Source of the DNA: Pteria penguin
Taxonomy: Eukaryota; Mollusca; Bivalvia; Pterioida; Pteriidae
DNA: 64,000 nucleotides
Direction: 5' to 3'
NCBI GenBank assembly: GCA_035048485.1
Contig: CM068588.1
Span: forward strand, 22,962,324 to 23,026,323
In this document: one piece after another, positions 1 to 12,500 of the stretch
Numbering within the stretch: the first letter of the stretch is position 1
Layout of the letters: each line of letters starts with the position of its first letter
Program-made: the position numbers and the translations under genes
The notes under the pieces: generated by a model
Database searches by the model: none
What the model saw: only the letters and a program-made list of their open reading frames with translations
What the model was told of the DNA's origin: nothing

Positions 1-14
1 GCATTCCTCTATAC

Positions 15-221
15 CTGGAGTAAAACCTGTTGAAATCCTGCAATGTGTTCATTCAATTTATTTAATAAACAACAATTTCCATATGTATCATGACGTGTCG
101 GCCGATTAGGAATGACTCTTAGAATCGATGTGGTCCACTTTACAGAATCGACTGGATCAACTTGAAAATTCTGGTAATTGAACGTGCATAGATGTACATA
201 GTGAGATTTTATTACTTCCAT
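15..221 (-). CDS. Possible edge exon of an unidentified gene
   Basis: A reading frame of about 69 codons runs leftward from an ATG at 219-221 and reaches CAG|GTATAG at about 17-12, a plausible donor just inside the window edge. The composition looks coding (FQVDPVDSVKWTTSILRVIP), but I recognise no family. An acceptor-like ttaccag inside the frame suggests the exon could instead begin at its NFQVDP. It may be chance; the next exon would lie outside the window. Confidence 0.28.
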
Positions 222-329
222 TAGATTAAAAACTTTACAACGGATAAAGTGCTATATATGTTATATTGTAATTTTTTTTTAACTCTGCACATTTACAATA
301 TATTCATTAACATTATTGAGTAGAAACTA

Positions 330-330
330 C

Positions 331-370
<40 letters not shown>
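330..370. repeat. Poly(A) tract
   Basis: An uninterrupted run of about 40 A followed by GCAGCAGCAACAACAACC. It could be the tail of an old retrotransposed sequence, but no element body is evident. Confidence 0.9.
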
Positions 371-371
<1 letters not shown>

Positions 372-2945
372 CAGCAGCAACAACAACCATGTGTATTTAT
401 TCAGATTATATTTGATTTGTCATTAATCTTTTTGTCGCTTCGCGCTGTCTTGCTGTGTGGATTCGGCAGCTCTGAAGTGCGAGGTTTTTGTATGTTAAAC
501 CATTCATTTCGTTAGTCTGGCTTACCTTATTGACACTTAGGAAAATGTATTATACAAAGGATTGAACTTTCGTACTTAATGTACTTATTCATTACAACAT
601 AGAGAAAACCTTTATCAATGTTTATAATCGATGGTCAATGTCACGCAAAGTGATTTTGCTGCGCTTTTGTTTGTTTGTTGTTTTACGTCACTCATATAGT
701 GCATGCATTGATGTCATGATTGATTCATGGCGTACTCATCAAAGGCAGTAAGGGATCTGAGACATTAATAGGTTTTTACGTGCCAAAGTGTAACTTGATA
801 TTGGACCTCTACCATTTTTCTCTCTCTCTCGTTTGAAAGACGGAAAACAACAAGTCGTGTCCTCCACCCATGGATACTGCGCTACTCTGGTTCTGATAAT
901 CAAAGACAAGGTTATATGCGTACTTGACTTTATTCACATTGTAAACGAATTGACTTCCAGTACACAGTGTCATTCAATGGAACCAGGTTCAACAGATTTG
1001 GATGTTTTTGAATGTTACAGAGATTATTGTGTGATATGAACTAAATTTTGACATCAGAACATATATATAGGATCTTAAATGAAAATTCATTTCAGATTAT
1101 TTTTATCACATGTTTACACTCATTAATTTAATGCATCATATGAGTATTCTTACTACTTACGGCCCTTCAATGATGCCCAAGGCCTAAACTGAAACTGAAG
1201 CTGAAATCGAAAGTACATACATGTAAAATACGACAGTAACTGGTATCACATGACTATGGCACTAACAACAATGTACCACAGTGGGCATTTACGGACCCCT
1301 GAAATTCAGAGGTGAAACCAGGTGCCCGGGAGGAGAGAGCATCTGCTGTTTTGCTAGCCACGCCCGCCGTGAATGCCCTTACATACATTTAAAAATCATG
1401 TTCATTGCAAAATTGACGTCAACCCAAGAGCCGAGACTCCCGTTTAATGACAGAGTTGTGCATGACGGAGGTACTCTGTGTTATAGCATAATTTAAAAAA
1501 TGTGAATTTTTAAGGAAAAACCTCACCGATCCTCTAAACACTTATGTGATTTGTCAATATGTGATTTTATTAATCCCTTATGTTTAAGATTCTCTCAGAA
1601 AATCGGTCTCCCATAAGAAGCACCTTTGACCGGTTTACCGAATTGGCGTATTGGGCTTAGCAAAATTAACTTAAAAATTGAAAAAGTGAAAGTGAAGGAA
1701 GAATCCCTTGAAGGACTGTAATAGTATGTTTCGTAATGATATTATGAGAGGAATATTAATGTACGAATATTCAAGGTGCCTTTTAATAAGATGTTATATC
1801 GCTGTGACTTTCACAAAACGCATAAGTGGACATTCAAGGACACCTGAAATTCAGAAATGACACCACTGCTACTGAAATCGGTAGTCTCAATTATTGAAAA
1901 AGGAAAGCAGGCGACATGTGTTACATCAAACACTAGGTAAAATTAATGGAGATGTACAGTCTTACGCATTTTGTTAGTCATGGAGTTACGGCTCGAGAAA
2001 TAACATGTATCCATTGGTAGATATTAAAACAGCAGTATCTACAACATTACTTGTAGAAAAGAAAACTACCGCAAAGGTACACTTATTTATGAATAAGACG
2101 AATAGGCAAAAAGAGTATTTCTCCATACGGCTCTTGCACTGTCTGAGGTATGTTAGCGTCTGATGAAAATACAATATTTAGACACATAAAAGTGAAAAAC
2201 AAATTCGTATCCATGTTATACTTATTCTGATTTATTAATTTATCATCTTTACGCTCTATACATCATCAGAGAATTATTTAGGTTCTATTTTCCTCGTTTA
2301 TTTCTTACTTTGACAGTTCTAACATACATGTATTCATTTAATAATTCTGCCTATCACAGGTGTCAGGTTACCACATCACGGATATGTTGATATCAGTATC
2401 TATTGACTTGCTTTCGTGATATGCTATGCCTACAGATGTATCATTCATGAATTAAACAATCTTAGAGTACATCGCTATTTTCTCTGTTATAGCCAAAAAC
2501 TATTGTCAACAATCTATTTATTTCAATACAAACCCCACATTGAATTCTATGAGCATTTTAGTACAGATGTTTAACTGAAAACATGATTTCTAATTGATTT
2601 CCTTAACGCAGTGGACGCCAATATGTTAACGAATGCTTTCGAATCTTCGTATTGTTGGTATGAATCTAGATACCCATACGAATTTGTTTTGTTTTCATAT
2701 AAACTTCACTGCGCTAACTAGTAAAAGAATAAAACATTCAAGAAAGATGCTGGTCATGTAGTGCAGTTTTCGGATATATAGATAGGTAACTCCTATGGGC
2801 ATTGACACCAACTGTAACTTTAAAATAAAAATCTAAATTTTATAACAAATGTTTAATTGTATAATTTATAGCAGGTTTGTCGAAGATGATCAATGCATCA
2901 ATACATATCATTAAGTGATTGCTAACTACATATTACTTCGTTTAA
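372..2945. other. Non-coding stretch
   Basis: AT-rich sequence with short frames only (no coding-like composition). Apart from the tail repeat at 1281 I see nothing in it. Confidence 0.6.
1281..1383 (-). repeat. Tail-repeat copy
   Basis: Reverse-oriented member of the repeat seen at 3970, with ACCTCTGAATTTCAGGGGTCC and TGCCCGGGAGGAG recognisable. Its ends, GGGCATT and AATGCCC, form an inverted repeat. Confidence 0.6.
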
Positions 2946-2977
<32 letters not shown>

Positions 2978-3016
2978 CATGATGAAGATGATGATTATGA
3001 TAATGATGATGATGAT
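2946..3016. repeat. (GAT)n microsatellite
   Basis: GATGATGAT repeats with a few interruptions, immediately before the reverse-transcriptase relic. Confidence 0.95.
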
Positions 3017-3102
3017 CAATACTTTAAAGAAAACTTTTGTAATATATAATCTAGATCTCCATCATATTGCACCTTTTTATGACTTTATAAATTTATTGTT
3101 TT

Positions 3103-3860
3103 AGGATATCCAGATACATATTTTGTGAAAAACCACTCTGAATCTAAATATAAGTACTCTGAAGATGACATTAAAACATGCTGGACTTTCTGATTGACAA
3201 TATATATGTTGTGTTCGTCGACCAGGTCTTCCAACAAACTATCGGAATCCTTATGGGGACTAACCGTGCTCCTTTACTAGCCGATTTGTTCCTTTCGTCG
3301 TACGAAATTGACTTCATTCAAAATCTTATGTCAAAATAAGAAGCAATTGGCATTGTCCTTTAATTTTACATTCAGATATATTGATGATGTACATATGTAC
3401 TATCTATAAATAACAAAAACATTGATACATACGTACATACAATATATTCCAAGGAACTTGAAATTAAGGACACTACAATATCCAATTTATGTGCTTCATA
3501 TTTAGATCTGCTCATTGATATCGACCGAGAAGGTAAACTTACTACTTTAATTTATGACAAACGTGATGACTTTAGTTTCCTCATTGTTAACTTTCCATTT
3601 ACTAGTAGCAAAATTCCTTTATCACTTGTGTACGGTGTTTATGTATCCCAATTGATTCGATAAGTGCGAGCGTCGTCTGGGTATTGCTTTTTGATTTATC
3701 GAGTCAACAACTAGGAGAAAAGTTACTCAAACAAGGATATAAGATATCACGACTTATGTCCACTTTCCGCAAATTTAACGGTCGTTATAAAGACCTTATT
3801 TGCTCATATGATGTATCGTTGTCTGACATATTGACTTGCTTATTGCACAGTAACTTAACC
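3103..3860 (+). pseudogene. Decayed reverse-transcriptase fragment
   Basis: Broken frames read in order: GYPDTYFVKNHSESKYKYS, stop and shift, VFVDQVFQQTIGILMGTNRA then PLLADLFL, stop, FNFTFRYIDDV with the catalytic YIDD at 3377-3388, ELEIKDTT, SYLDLLIDIDREGKLTT, IYDKRDDFSFLIVNFPF, YGVYVSQLIR, stop, then KQGYKISRLMSTFRKFNGRY (in the 3684-3902 frame). The order and motifs match a reverse-transcriptase family that I recognise as abundant in mollusc genomes, possibly Penelope-like; the clade is not certain. At least three stops and a frameshift make it dead. Upstream domains are absent, as in a 5'-truncated insertion. Confidence 0.85.
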
Positions 3861-3969
3861 ATCTGTATTACCTATACTATACAGCAGTATTCTTACTGCT
3901 AATGAAATATACCATTTTGACTACGGCTGTGTCGTTTCCTAATTCTTTTTCGCTTATACTTATGGCATC

Positions 3970-4058
3970 ACGATGGGTGTGACCGGTCGGCAGGGGCTGT
4001 TTACTCCTCCATGGCACCTGATCCCACCTCTGTTTTGACAGAGGTTCGTGATTGCTAA
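3970..4058 (+). repeat. Tail-repeat copy downstream of the RT relic
   Basis: The pattern is GGTGTGACC..TCGGCAGGGG..GTTTACTCCTCC..GGCACCTGATCCCACCTCTG. The same pattern recurs at 1281-1383, 9560-9660, 10238-10330, 26112-26215 and 56395-56475. Its position just after the reverse transcriptase suggests it belongs to the 3' part of that element, with the other copies being truncated ends. Confidence 0.6.
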
Positions 4059-4059
4059 T

Positions 4060-6755
4060 ATTTTATTTACATATGTATTGTCGTGTTTCTTCGACTTCGA
4101 GTTGTGGATAGTGGATATCGGATCAATGTCTTTGATTTGTACTTTCTACATATATCTGAAGTCTTTCATTCTAAATTCTACTCTTGCAGCACACCTGATG
4201 CAACAACTATTTTGGCGTTTCACAAATAGTACTGAAAACTACAATAAGATATGCTGAGATACGGAAAATCATTAATTTTATACAAAGCATAGTACTAGAA
4301 TCATACTTGAATTTATGTTGTCTGCACGATCTTGTTCTCCTCCTGGGCAGATAACAATACATGATGATTCTAAAGGGATTCAAAAGGTAATAAAGACACT
4401 CTAACGATCTATTGTAACGATCCCCTCAAGACTACCTCATTTACATTATGCATAGAGGACATGCCTTTATTGTCAACCTAAGTGCAGAACACAGGAATGA
4501 TTTCTTAAAATGCTTGAAGCGACAGGAAGCTTTGGTTGTGTCGTAATTAGTGGTATTGTATGCAATGCCATTGTACTCCATTACCGACTCATGAAAACTG
4601 TTTTAAAGTCAAATAAGCACATATCTTAAGAAATTAGGAATTGATAAATACCTCACAAATGATGTAACATCATCTCTTATGTAGTATAAAGACAAATGTA
4701 AGAATATCACCAATTATGTAACCCACTCGCAACAGACTTCAGCTTACATTTTCCTTTTAAACTGAGAAATTACCTTTAAACGATGATCGGAAGATAAATA
4801 ATAATTTCTTATGTTTTCTTTTTCTAAATTTTCCAAGTTTATTGACATTCGTGTTAGCAAAGCATTAATGTCATCACGTGCCACTTTAAATGTAATATGC
4901 TATGTAATAGAATAGCAAGGGAATCGGTCACCTCTTTGAAGGAAAATCACAGGTGTGTTTTTGGAGGGTTTTTCGTTTTTGTTTTTTGGGGGGTTTTTTG
5001 TGTGTGTGTTTTGGGTTTTGGGGGTTTGTTTTGGTTTTTAGATGAAGTGTTTAAAAAATTTACTTAATTTGTGATCGGAAATAATATATCAATGTATTTA
5101 AGTTAATACTAACTAATTTTAAATGAGTCACAACCTGACAAACTGACACAACCTAACAAACTTTTCCGATGCACAATCAGAATGTTGTTATTCCGTGCGA
5201 CTAATAATTTTTGCGCTTCATTAGGTAATAGTTCTGTTCAGCGATTTCAATACTGCTCTCTGGTGGATTTCTTCATTTCATTACACATGCTGGGCAACTC
5301 TCTCATTTTAGTTTCTCATGCGAGACACGCAATATTCCATCACAAATTAGTTACAAATCCGGAAATTAAAGCCGGAAAAATTAACACCGTTTTGTGCAGT
5401 AGCTGTTACTAATTTCGTTAATGGTTATATCGAGTACATGTTATAACCACTACAAAAGGTTGTCCCGTTATGAATCTGCTGATCAGCAACATATCTATCC
5501 AAATAGAACCTTTGGAAACCTATGAAATACCCTTACATGAAGTTTAAATAACCTTTCGTTTGGATGGAATTAATGGAGTTTTAATATCAATAAAATAACA
5601 ACGCTGAAGGATTATAATCGCTTATCTATTAACTTTAGAAAATATTGCATTACTCAGGATTATTTTGTGTTAACAGATTGTTGCGCAATGTAAATTTAAG
5701 CAATAGAGTGTCTCTTTTCTCATCGTTTCCGTTTCGTTATTTTACTTATTGTACTGGTATCTCTTAGTTTTGCGGTAAACGTATTTAGTGCGTATTGTTA
5801 CAATACATTTTAGTAAATCAGTTTATACATTGTTAACTATCATATTAGAATCAGATACAGCATAACATCTTTTAATATTTCAATATGGAAAATATCGTAT
5901 AGAAGTCTTTCATTGTCTTAAGGCATTGTTTAAATTTACATTTATGCATGCTTGATTATGTATAGTATTATAAACTAATATATTCCAAATATAAAATATT
6001 CCAATTATTTCATCTCTTTGAGATAAAAAATAGTCATACGCCTTCGAATTTTAACAGTTTGGTCCTGATATGTAGAATTTTCAGCCTTTTAAAAAGCAAG
6101 GAATTCATAAACATGAATTGAAAATAGCATATTAAGACGGATTTGTACAAATTCTTACTCTAGAATGATATGTTTCGCAATTACAAAATGAGCTTTTAAC
6201 GCTATGAAAATTCCGTGATGTCTTAAAATTCTACTTGGAATAAAAGCAACATGAAATGCTTCCTTTGGTTAAAGGAATAAAAATTTTCTGGGACAATTTT
6301 CATAATAACTGAAGGCACTTATTGAATAATTAGAGAATGAAATAAAAATAGCTTTGCTAATCAAATCATCGTCACTGATCACGCTTCTTCATCTTTCACT
6401 AATCTAATTCAGTACACAGAATAACTATGGATAATTTCTCATTGGTCAGCTCTTAATGTCTATTACAATGGGGATAGATGAGTCAGATATGAAGTTATTG
6501 AAAGAGTAATCAACTGTAAGAGACCAACAGAATGACAACAATCCAACGAGAAAGCCCACTGACAACCAATCATCTCGTAAATAGATAATCTAACTGATGT
6601 ATTGCATTACAGCTTATGAGATGAAATGGAGATCGCTGGAATCAAAAAAATTAGAATCCGTATGCTTTAGCACATGTGTACTCCACACCTTCCATCCTGA
6701 AAATGCAACAATTAGAAAATAGTTTATAGAATTTAAAAAAAGTTCGATTACAAAG
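4060..6755. other. Non-coding stretch
   Basis: The first few hundred bases may still belong to the reverse-transcriptase element. The rest is AT-rich with short frames, and only the G/T tract at 4940 stands out. Confidence 0.55.
4940..5042. repeat. G/T-only low-complexity tract
   Basis: From about 4956 the + strand is almost entirely G and T with G runs. It is non-coding. Similar tracts occur at 48880-48995 and 52853-52980. Confidence 0.8.
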
Positions 6756-6759
6756 GAGC

Positions 6760-6900
6760 AAAGGTAGACACCCGATAGTGTTCTCGGTGCGATGTCGAGG
6801 GACCCATGGTTCGAGTCCCGCCGATAGTTCATCGGTGTCCTGTCTCTGATGATTCAGCTAAATGTTGTTCTTTCTTTGTCCCAGTAGGCACTGGCTTATA
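6760..6900 (+). repeat. tRNA-headed SINE fragment
   Basis: A clear RNA polymerase III B-box, GGTTCGAGTCC, lies at 6808-6818 with a degenerate head before it and TCATCGGTGTCCTGTCTCTG after it. The body is lost. Confidence 0.6.
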
Positions 6901-7219
6901 AAATCTCTATCTGTCTGTCTGTCTCTCTGTTTCAGGCAGTCACACTACAAAGCAAGAAGTTTCAAAACATCACGGCGATGTCGTTACCATACAAGTTTAA
7001 CAATCCAGTGAAATATTAATATAAAATATGTGGTATATCGATTTACATATGCTATAGGTATTTTGCGATGCTTATAAAAATATTTGATGCCGGCTTTCTA
7101 AATGGAATTGTAATGATTATTTATGGTCCTCTGTCTCCATATCTGTCCTTCAGAGTAGAGTTCGAGAGACCGAGAATGGTGTATGTTAGGAGTGATAGAT
7201 GAGATCATTGTCGTTTACT

Positions 7220-7236
7220 ACTACTACTACTACTAT

Positions 7237-7292
<56 letters not shown>

Positions 7293-7412
7293 ATAATAAT
7301 AATAATAATAATAATCATCATCATCATCATCATTATCATCGTCATCATCATAAATAATAAACAAAAGAAAATAAGAAAATAAAAACAACAAAAACCAAAT
7401 TAAAAACAAAAC

Positions 7413-7471
<59 letters not shown>
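7220..7471. repeat. Compound microsatellite
   Basis: (CTA)n at 7220-7291, (AAT)n to about 7314, (ATC)n to about 7350, then an A-rich spacer and (GA)n at 7418-7471. Four repeat types in succession; the frames across it are artefacts. Confidence 0.95.
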
Positions 7472-7480
<9 letters not shown>

Positions 7481-8075
7481 GGTACATGCAATAATTTTAT
7501 TACCCATAGAGTTATCTTTCTTTTGTTATATCAAATATCGTCGTAGGTCGGTATCGTAACTGCACTACAATCGAATATTTTTGTGATGCCCTAAAGTGTT
7601 TTTTCATATCATAACATTAAATACTGCATATTTCCGTGGTAATTTGTGTCATACGGCTCATAACTTTTCTTTCTTCATTTCTATAATCATGATGGAATGG
7701 TATGTATCGTTCCAGATTTATCAACGCTATTATAGTAATATGTCACAGTAAATTGTCGTAAAAGTGTGTCATTTCGAGACGTTTAATAGTGTGTCCATCT
7801 CTATTCTTCATTATATTTAGGAGCGGCGGTTGTGTGCACAAACGAAAGTTTTGGCGTATTCTCTCAATTACTCGATCAATTTACCAAATCAATGTTATAT
7901 AATCTCTCTATCATGCACTTCACGTTCAATGCAGGGACATGTCACTTATACTCATGCATCCACATTTACGCTGATTTAATTTCGAAATTTCGATTATTTG
8001 TTATGTGGAAAATAGGAAATCTCATTGCAGAAGTTTCAAAGTGCATATCAGGTTCAGGAAAACAAAAAGGGATAT

Positions 8076-8212
8076 CATGCGCGGATTCAGAGTGGTGAAC
8101 CGTTTCGATGTAAAATAACTAATTTTATGCACAAAAATAAGTGGACCTCTCTCCGAAAATTTATTTGGGGTAGCCCCCTCTCGACCAAATTTCAGAATCC
8201 GGACCTGAATAC
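8076..8212. mobile_element. Small inverted-repeat element
   Basis: The ends GCGGATTCAGA and AGAATCCGGACC are near-inverse, with a G-rich/C-rich interior (GGGGTAGCCCCC). It resembles other short elements here with GGCGGAT ends (45554-45660 and 52124-52274). No protein is encoded. Confidence 0.4.
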
Positions 8213-8877
8213 GTTATGAACTTTTTGTGTGCTGAAAACCTGGGATGAGAGTGTTTATTGGGAGGATTTGAAATATAGTGTTTTTTTTTTGTTCTGGTAT
8301 TGAGGTTTTATTTCTCGGCAGTAAGTTTATCACGTCATCGAGTAAGATCTCTATAAACTCTCGTTATAATTTGATGTTGTTGTGACGCTTGATAAACATC
8401 AATATTTACAATGGTAGTCTAATTCCTTCGATGAACCATGCTAAACAGACTCGGTTCATCGGCCCATGAACTTGGGTCATGGAAGTAGTACCCGGCGTAT
8501 GGCAAATCACATGCGTAGGAATATCTTTTCTCGCATAATTGAATTAATTAAGTATAAGAATTGTAATAACGAAATTAGTGCATCTGTTAATTTTGAGCAA
8601 TTAAAGAAATTACCTGGACAGATAGATTATTTTTAGCATTCTAGACACGCACTATATTGCGTGGCGGAAGTACTTTTCCACTGCAGAAAAAATTCGGTCC
8701 TTGCTTGTTTGATAACGGGGAATTTTATATTTTGTTTCAAAAAAGAACCTTTTAAAATGCATTGTAAATATAAGGAATGGCTAAAGTACATTTTGGATAT
8801 GGAATATTAAAACATTCATGTTGTTCTGTCTGAGTATTTTGGTGGGTTTTTGGTGGATTGAGCTAGTCAAACAGGAG

Positions 8878-9065
8878 GCCGGTATATTTCGGTGTATGAG
8901 GTACTCGGCTCATAACGAGAGATCCCAGCTTCGAATCCCGCTGTAGACACACGGATAAGACCAAGTTCCCGTGTCACAATAGGCGTGGCACGTAAAAGAT
9001 TCCTCACTGCTTTGGACGAATCCGTTGAGGTGAAATATTCAATCCACCAATCAAAATGAAGCCGA
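8878..9065 (+). repeat. tRNA-headed SINE, degenerate
   Basis: The head reads GAGGTACTCGGCTCATAACG followed by a B-box-like GCTTCGAATCC. The conserved core follows: CGTGTCACAATAGGCGTGGC, then TTCCTCACTGCTTTGGACGA. The tail matches GAGGTGAAATATTC. Same family as the SINE at 51333. Confidence 0.75.
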
Positions 9066-9559
9066 AGAGCAGATGCTTTTTCCTCCAGTGTATCTGGTCT
9101 CACCTCTTGATTTAAAGAGTTTATGAATGTAAATGTCACAATCATCGTACCAATTACTTGGTGTTTTACATTAAATGCAACTTTGAAATATTTCGTGGAT
9201 TTGACCTTTAATCGTCATAATTAATTTCATCGAATATTTGAAAGGACATATTTTGTATATTTGTGGATAAATAAAACTTATTTCGCGGTAAAGATAATTA
9301 TAATTATGAGTTGTGGGTAAATAACAAAAAGCACTCAATTTCCACAAATTTTCGACCACCCAACCTCTTTAAAGTAAACTAAATCTGTCCTGATACAATC
9401 CATATTAGCTAGTAGAAACATTGAGAACAGATAAGTTGTAGTATCAACTGTTTCTCACTATTTTTCATATAACCAAAAATATTAGCATGATTACTAAAAT
9501 ACTAGAAAGTAAATTATTCAATGAGGAACATCCACTATGCCACAGAAAGTAAGGATATA

Positions 9560-9660
9560 GGCTGTCAAGGACCTTGGAGGAACTAGAGGTGGGATTGGGT
9601 ACCATTGAGAATCAAGCATCCCCTGCTGACTAGCTACAACCGCCACAAGATTATTTGAGC
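9560..9660 (-). repeat. Tail-repeat copy
   Basis: Reverse-oriented copy: AACTAGAGGTGGGATTGGGT and CATCCCCTGCTGACTAGCTA match the repeat at 3970 read backwards. Confidence 0.6.
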
Positions 9661-9904
9661 TAGTAAAACTCGTAACCATATTACACAGTAACGGTATTAC
9701 TGTACCCACAATCGATATAAAATCATGATAGTTAAAATGTGTGATCTTGTATCACCATAGTACAAATGGTCTAACAAGTACAGCAATTCAATTTATTTGT
9801 TAATCTAAAAATACCAATATATAGGATGGAGATGCCTGGTGTAAAACTTCATTTTTCTTTATACTGTTTCATCTTAAGAACAGATTAGGAGGCAGAAGAT
9901 GATA

Positions 9905-9990
9905 AACTTGGAAGATCGGGAATCGAACCCGGCTAGTCAACTTAGGAATCCCTTGCTATTCCACCTGACAATTTTGTGCTCTAGAAAAGA
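9905..9990 (-). repeat. tRNA-like SINE head fragment
   Basis: GGGAATCGAACCCGGCTAGT is a reverse B-box followed by a tRNA-like arm. It lacks the conserved SINE core. Confidence 0.4.
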
Positions 9991-10237
9991 GCATCTCCTG
10001 CTTGCTAGCAACACCCGTCACATATACCCAGTAGAAAGTGCGGCAAAGTTACATTGATACTAAAACAATGTTATACATAAATAGTTTAAATTCTCACAAA
10101 TTGTGCTATTTGCCAGCCATACTATATAATTACATGGTACTAGATTGTCGTCGTTTGACATGCTGATTTCCCTTGTGACTACGGTTATATCGTTCCCACT
10201 TAACGTGACAACGAGTTGTACTATTTCTAAGTCACAA

Positions 10238-10330
10238 TGGACAGGAGGGAGCGGTCAGCAGGGAATGCTTACTCCTACACAACACCTGATCCCATCTCTG
10301 GTTTTTCTAGGGGTTCGTGATTGCCTGTAT
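10238..10330 (+). repeat. Tail-repeat copy
   Basis: GGTCAGCAGGGAATGCTTAC followed by TCCTACACAACACCTGATCC and then GGGGTTCGTGATTGCC: the closest match to the copy that follows the RT relic. Confidence 0.65.
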
Positions 10331-10487
10331 TATCTACGGTTTTCTATTTTCATAATCATCCTGAGTGAAACACATATACTTTTAACTCACTCCCGACTTT
10401 GAAAGTAAAGAAAAGAGATGGCAGTAAAAAATCTAGCTCATTTATTTGACAGAATCTAACCCCTGAATGCAAAAAATAGAAAATAAA

Positions 10488-10490
10488 ATA

Positions 10491-10556
<66 letters not shown>
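10488..10556. repeat. (AAT)n microsatellite
   Basis: About 22 uninterrupted AAT units. The poly-isoleucine frame on the opposite strand is an artefact. Confidence 0.95.
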
Positions 10557-10557
<1 letters not shown>

Positions 10558-11224
10558 TCCTCCGAAGGGAAGTATGAACCTGGAGTAACCTTTTGACCTT
10601 TGTTCTGTATAGTGAGTATCATTGATAGATAATCAGATGTCGGTTCTTTAATTGTACTTCTTTTGTAGTGAGTGGGAAAGTAGGGGCCGGATAATCATGA
10701 AATGACTGTCCCAAGTCGGTATCGCAACTCCATTGCAATCTATTCATGCCTGTGTGCTTACTCTTTGTTTGCTCTCTATGTTCTTGACGAAATTTTAAAA
10801 ATCCGTAACTGGGCATTGGCGTGTCATTACTTCAGTGAAATATAATTTAACTTTATAAAGAGATAAATCGCATTACAGTTTTAAATTTGCCTTCCTCACG
10901 AAATGGATATAAGCATAACGTAATGATTTTTTTTATTTACTTAAAAATCAATATTAATAATCATTAACATATTGTCTTATTTTTTTCCTTTATCAGTATG
11001 GTACGGAAGTTACTCTTCAAAGAAGAAATAACTTAAGACTAATAAACCTATGGCATCAATATTGTATACCTTGTATGTTCCCAGACGCCGTTTGTATTCT
11101 GAATTGGTAAACGGATCAAGAAGCACATCGAGTCCAGGATGAAAGAAATTCAACTATACTTCATAGGCAAACCTTTTTGGCCAACAGTTTTCAAAGGAAA
11201 CTGCTAACAGAGCCTGGACGAATA

Positions 11225-11412
11225 TCAGAGAGCTAGGGTTAAGGATCTCATTACACTGCTGTCACATTATTTCTTTATCTGCCGTGGTCGCCTTGAATTC
11301 CAGCGAGTGTCTGACCTTTCCATAAGTCTTATATCACCTAGTCAGTCATTTTCTTTGGTGATTGTCGTTAAAATGGGATCCTTGTCTAACGACACTAAAC
11401 CAACCAACCAAT
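11225..11412 (+). repeat. Possible short retroelement with an (CCAA)n tail
   Basis: The sequence TCGTTAAAATGGGATCCTTG leads into AACGACACTAAACCAACCAA and CCAATCC, a tail style shared with other SINE-like copies here. The body does not match the main SINE family. Confidence 0.35.
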
Positions 11413-12062
11413 CCACTTAGGGGGATTCTTGTTTGTTTTCTTCGTTTGTGTTTTTTCCCTTTCTTTTTTCACTGTTTTTGTTCCAATGTGTTTTGCACTG
11501 GATGAGATTTCTGGTGTTTCTAGATGGCGAAAAGTGCGAATGGCATATTTTGTACATTGAAAGTTTATATTGCGATTCGTTCTCCCAAGTCAAAAGTGTT
11601 TCTGTGTAAGCATATAACATTCAAATGAGTCTGAATACACCCTTTCCCTGCAAATTTATGGATTGTTATTTTGAAAGTCATTATGTTGCAATTAGACGCT
11701 AATAGCATGATTTGGTGAAATTAGATGTCTGAAAGACATAGTAACTGTTATTCTCACGAAATTTTTATTTTGTGTGACAATGTTTGTCTTGTGTATAAAA
11801 ATATCAAATTTACCTCAAATGCGCCGATATTCGATCATTTACAAAGCCTAACCCTTGCTATGCGTCTCTAAACAGCCAATTTTGAATTTGTATCATCCCA
11901 CACGAATTCATATTTTAAAATTATGAACACGCAGAACAAACGTTGATTATGTGGTTATTAGATCGCTTTTGATGCTTAGAGCATGTGCTTATTGTATACT
12001 GACATATTTCAATCATCCGGTAATTAAAAAATATACATTTAAATAAAACTTTATATGAAAAT

Positions 12063-12500
12063 AACGACTATTATGCCTTTAAGAAGTGTTGTTGTTTTAG
12101 TTCCATTTCGAAATCAATTTCTTTTTACGTTTTTGACAACGTTTTGAAAGTAGCTTATAATGCATTCATTTTATTGATTTTGTGTTTTTAAAATTTATTT
12201 AACTGAAATAGATGTAGTTGGAAAGAAATGGAATACAAAGATAATTTTCAAGACTATTTTGCAATTTTTTAAAGAATAAAAATGGGAATATGCCATTAGT
12301 ATTATAATAAGAATTTGATGGACTGCTCCTCCAGAGCTAATTCAAATAATTCGATGAGACTTGATATGTTTAAAGTACTCTAGATTCACTACATTCATGA
12401 TCTATCAAGCTGTTGGGTCAGGGGGAGGGGCAACACACACGCTAAAGGGCATCTTCCTTTGAGAAACTTCTCAGTTCAGACCGGCAGCATAGATCAATAA
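12063..12500. repeat. Fragments of the GCTCACCTGAG element, rearranged
   Basis: AAGAAGTGTTGTTGTTTTAG and the following TTCCATTTCGAAATCAATTT match 40654-40700. GGGCATCTTCCTTTGAGAAA and the CAGACCGGCAGCATAGA after it match about 40568-40615. The two pieces are in the opposite order here. Confidence 0.55.

Noticed and set aside
7290..7487. Leu/Ser-repeat frame
   Set aside because: It translates the (GA)n and (ATC)n microsatellites.
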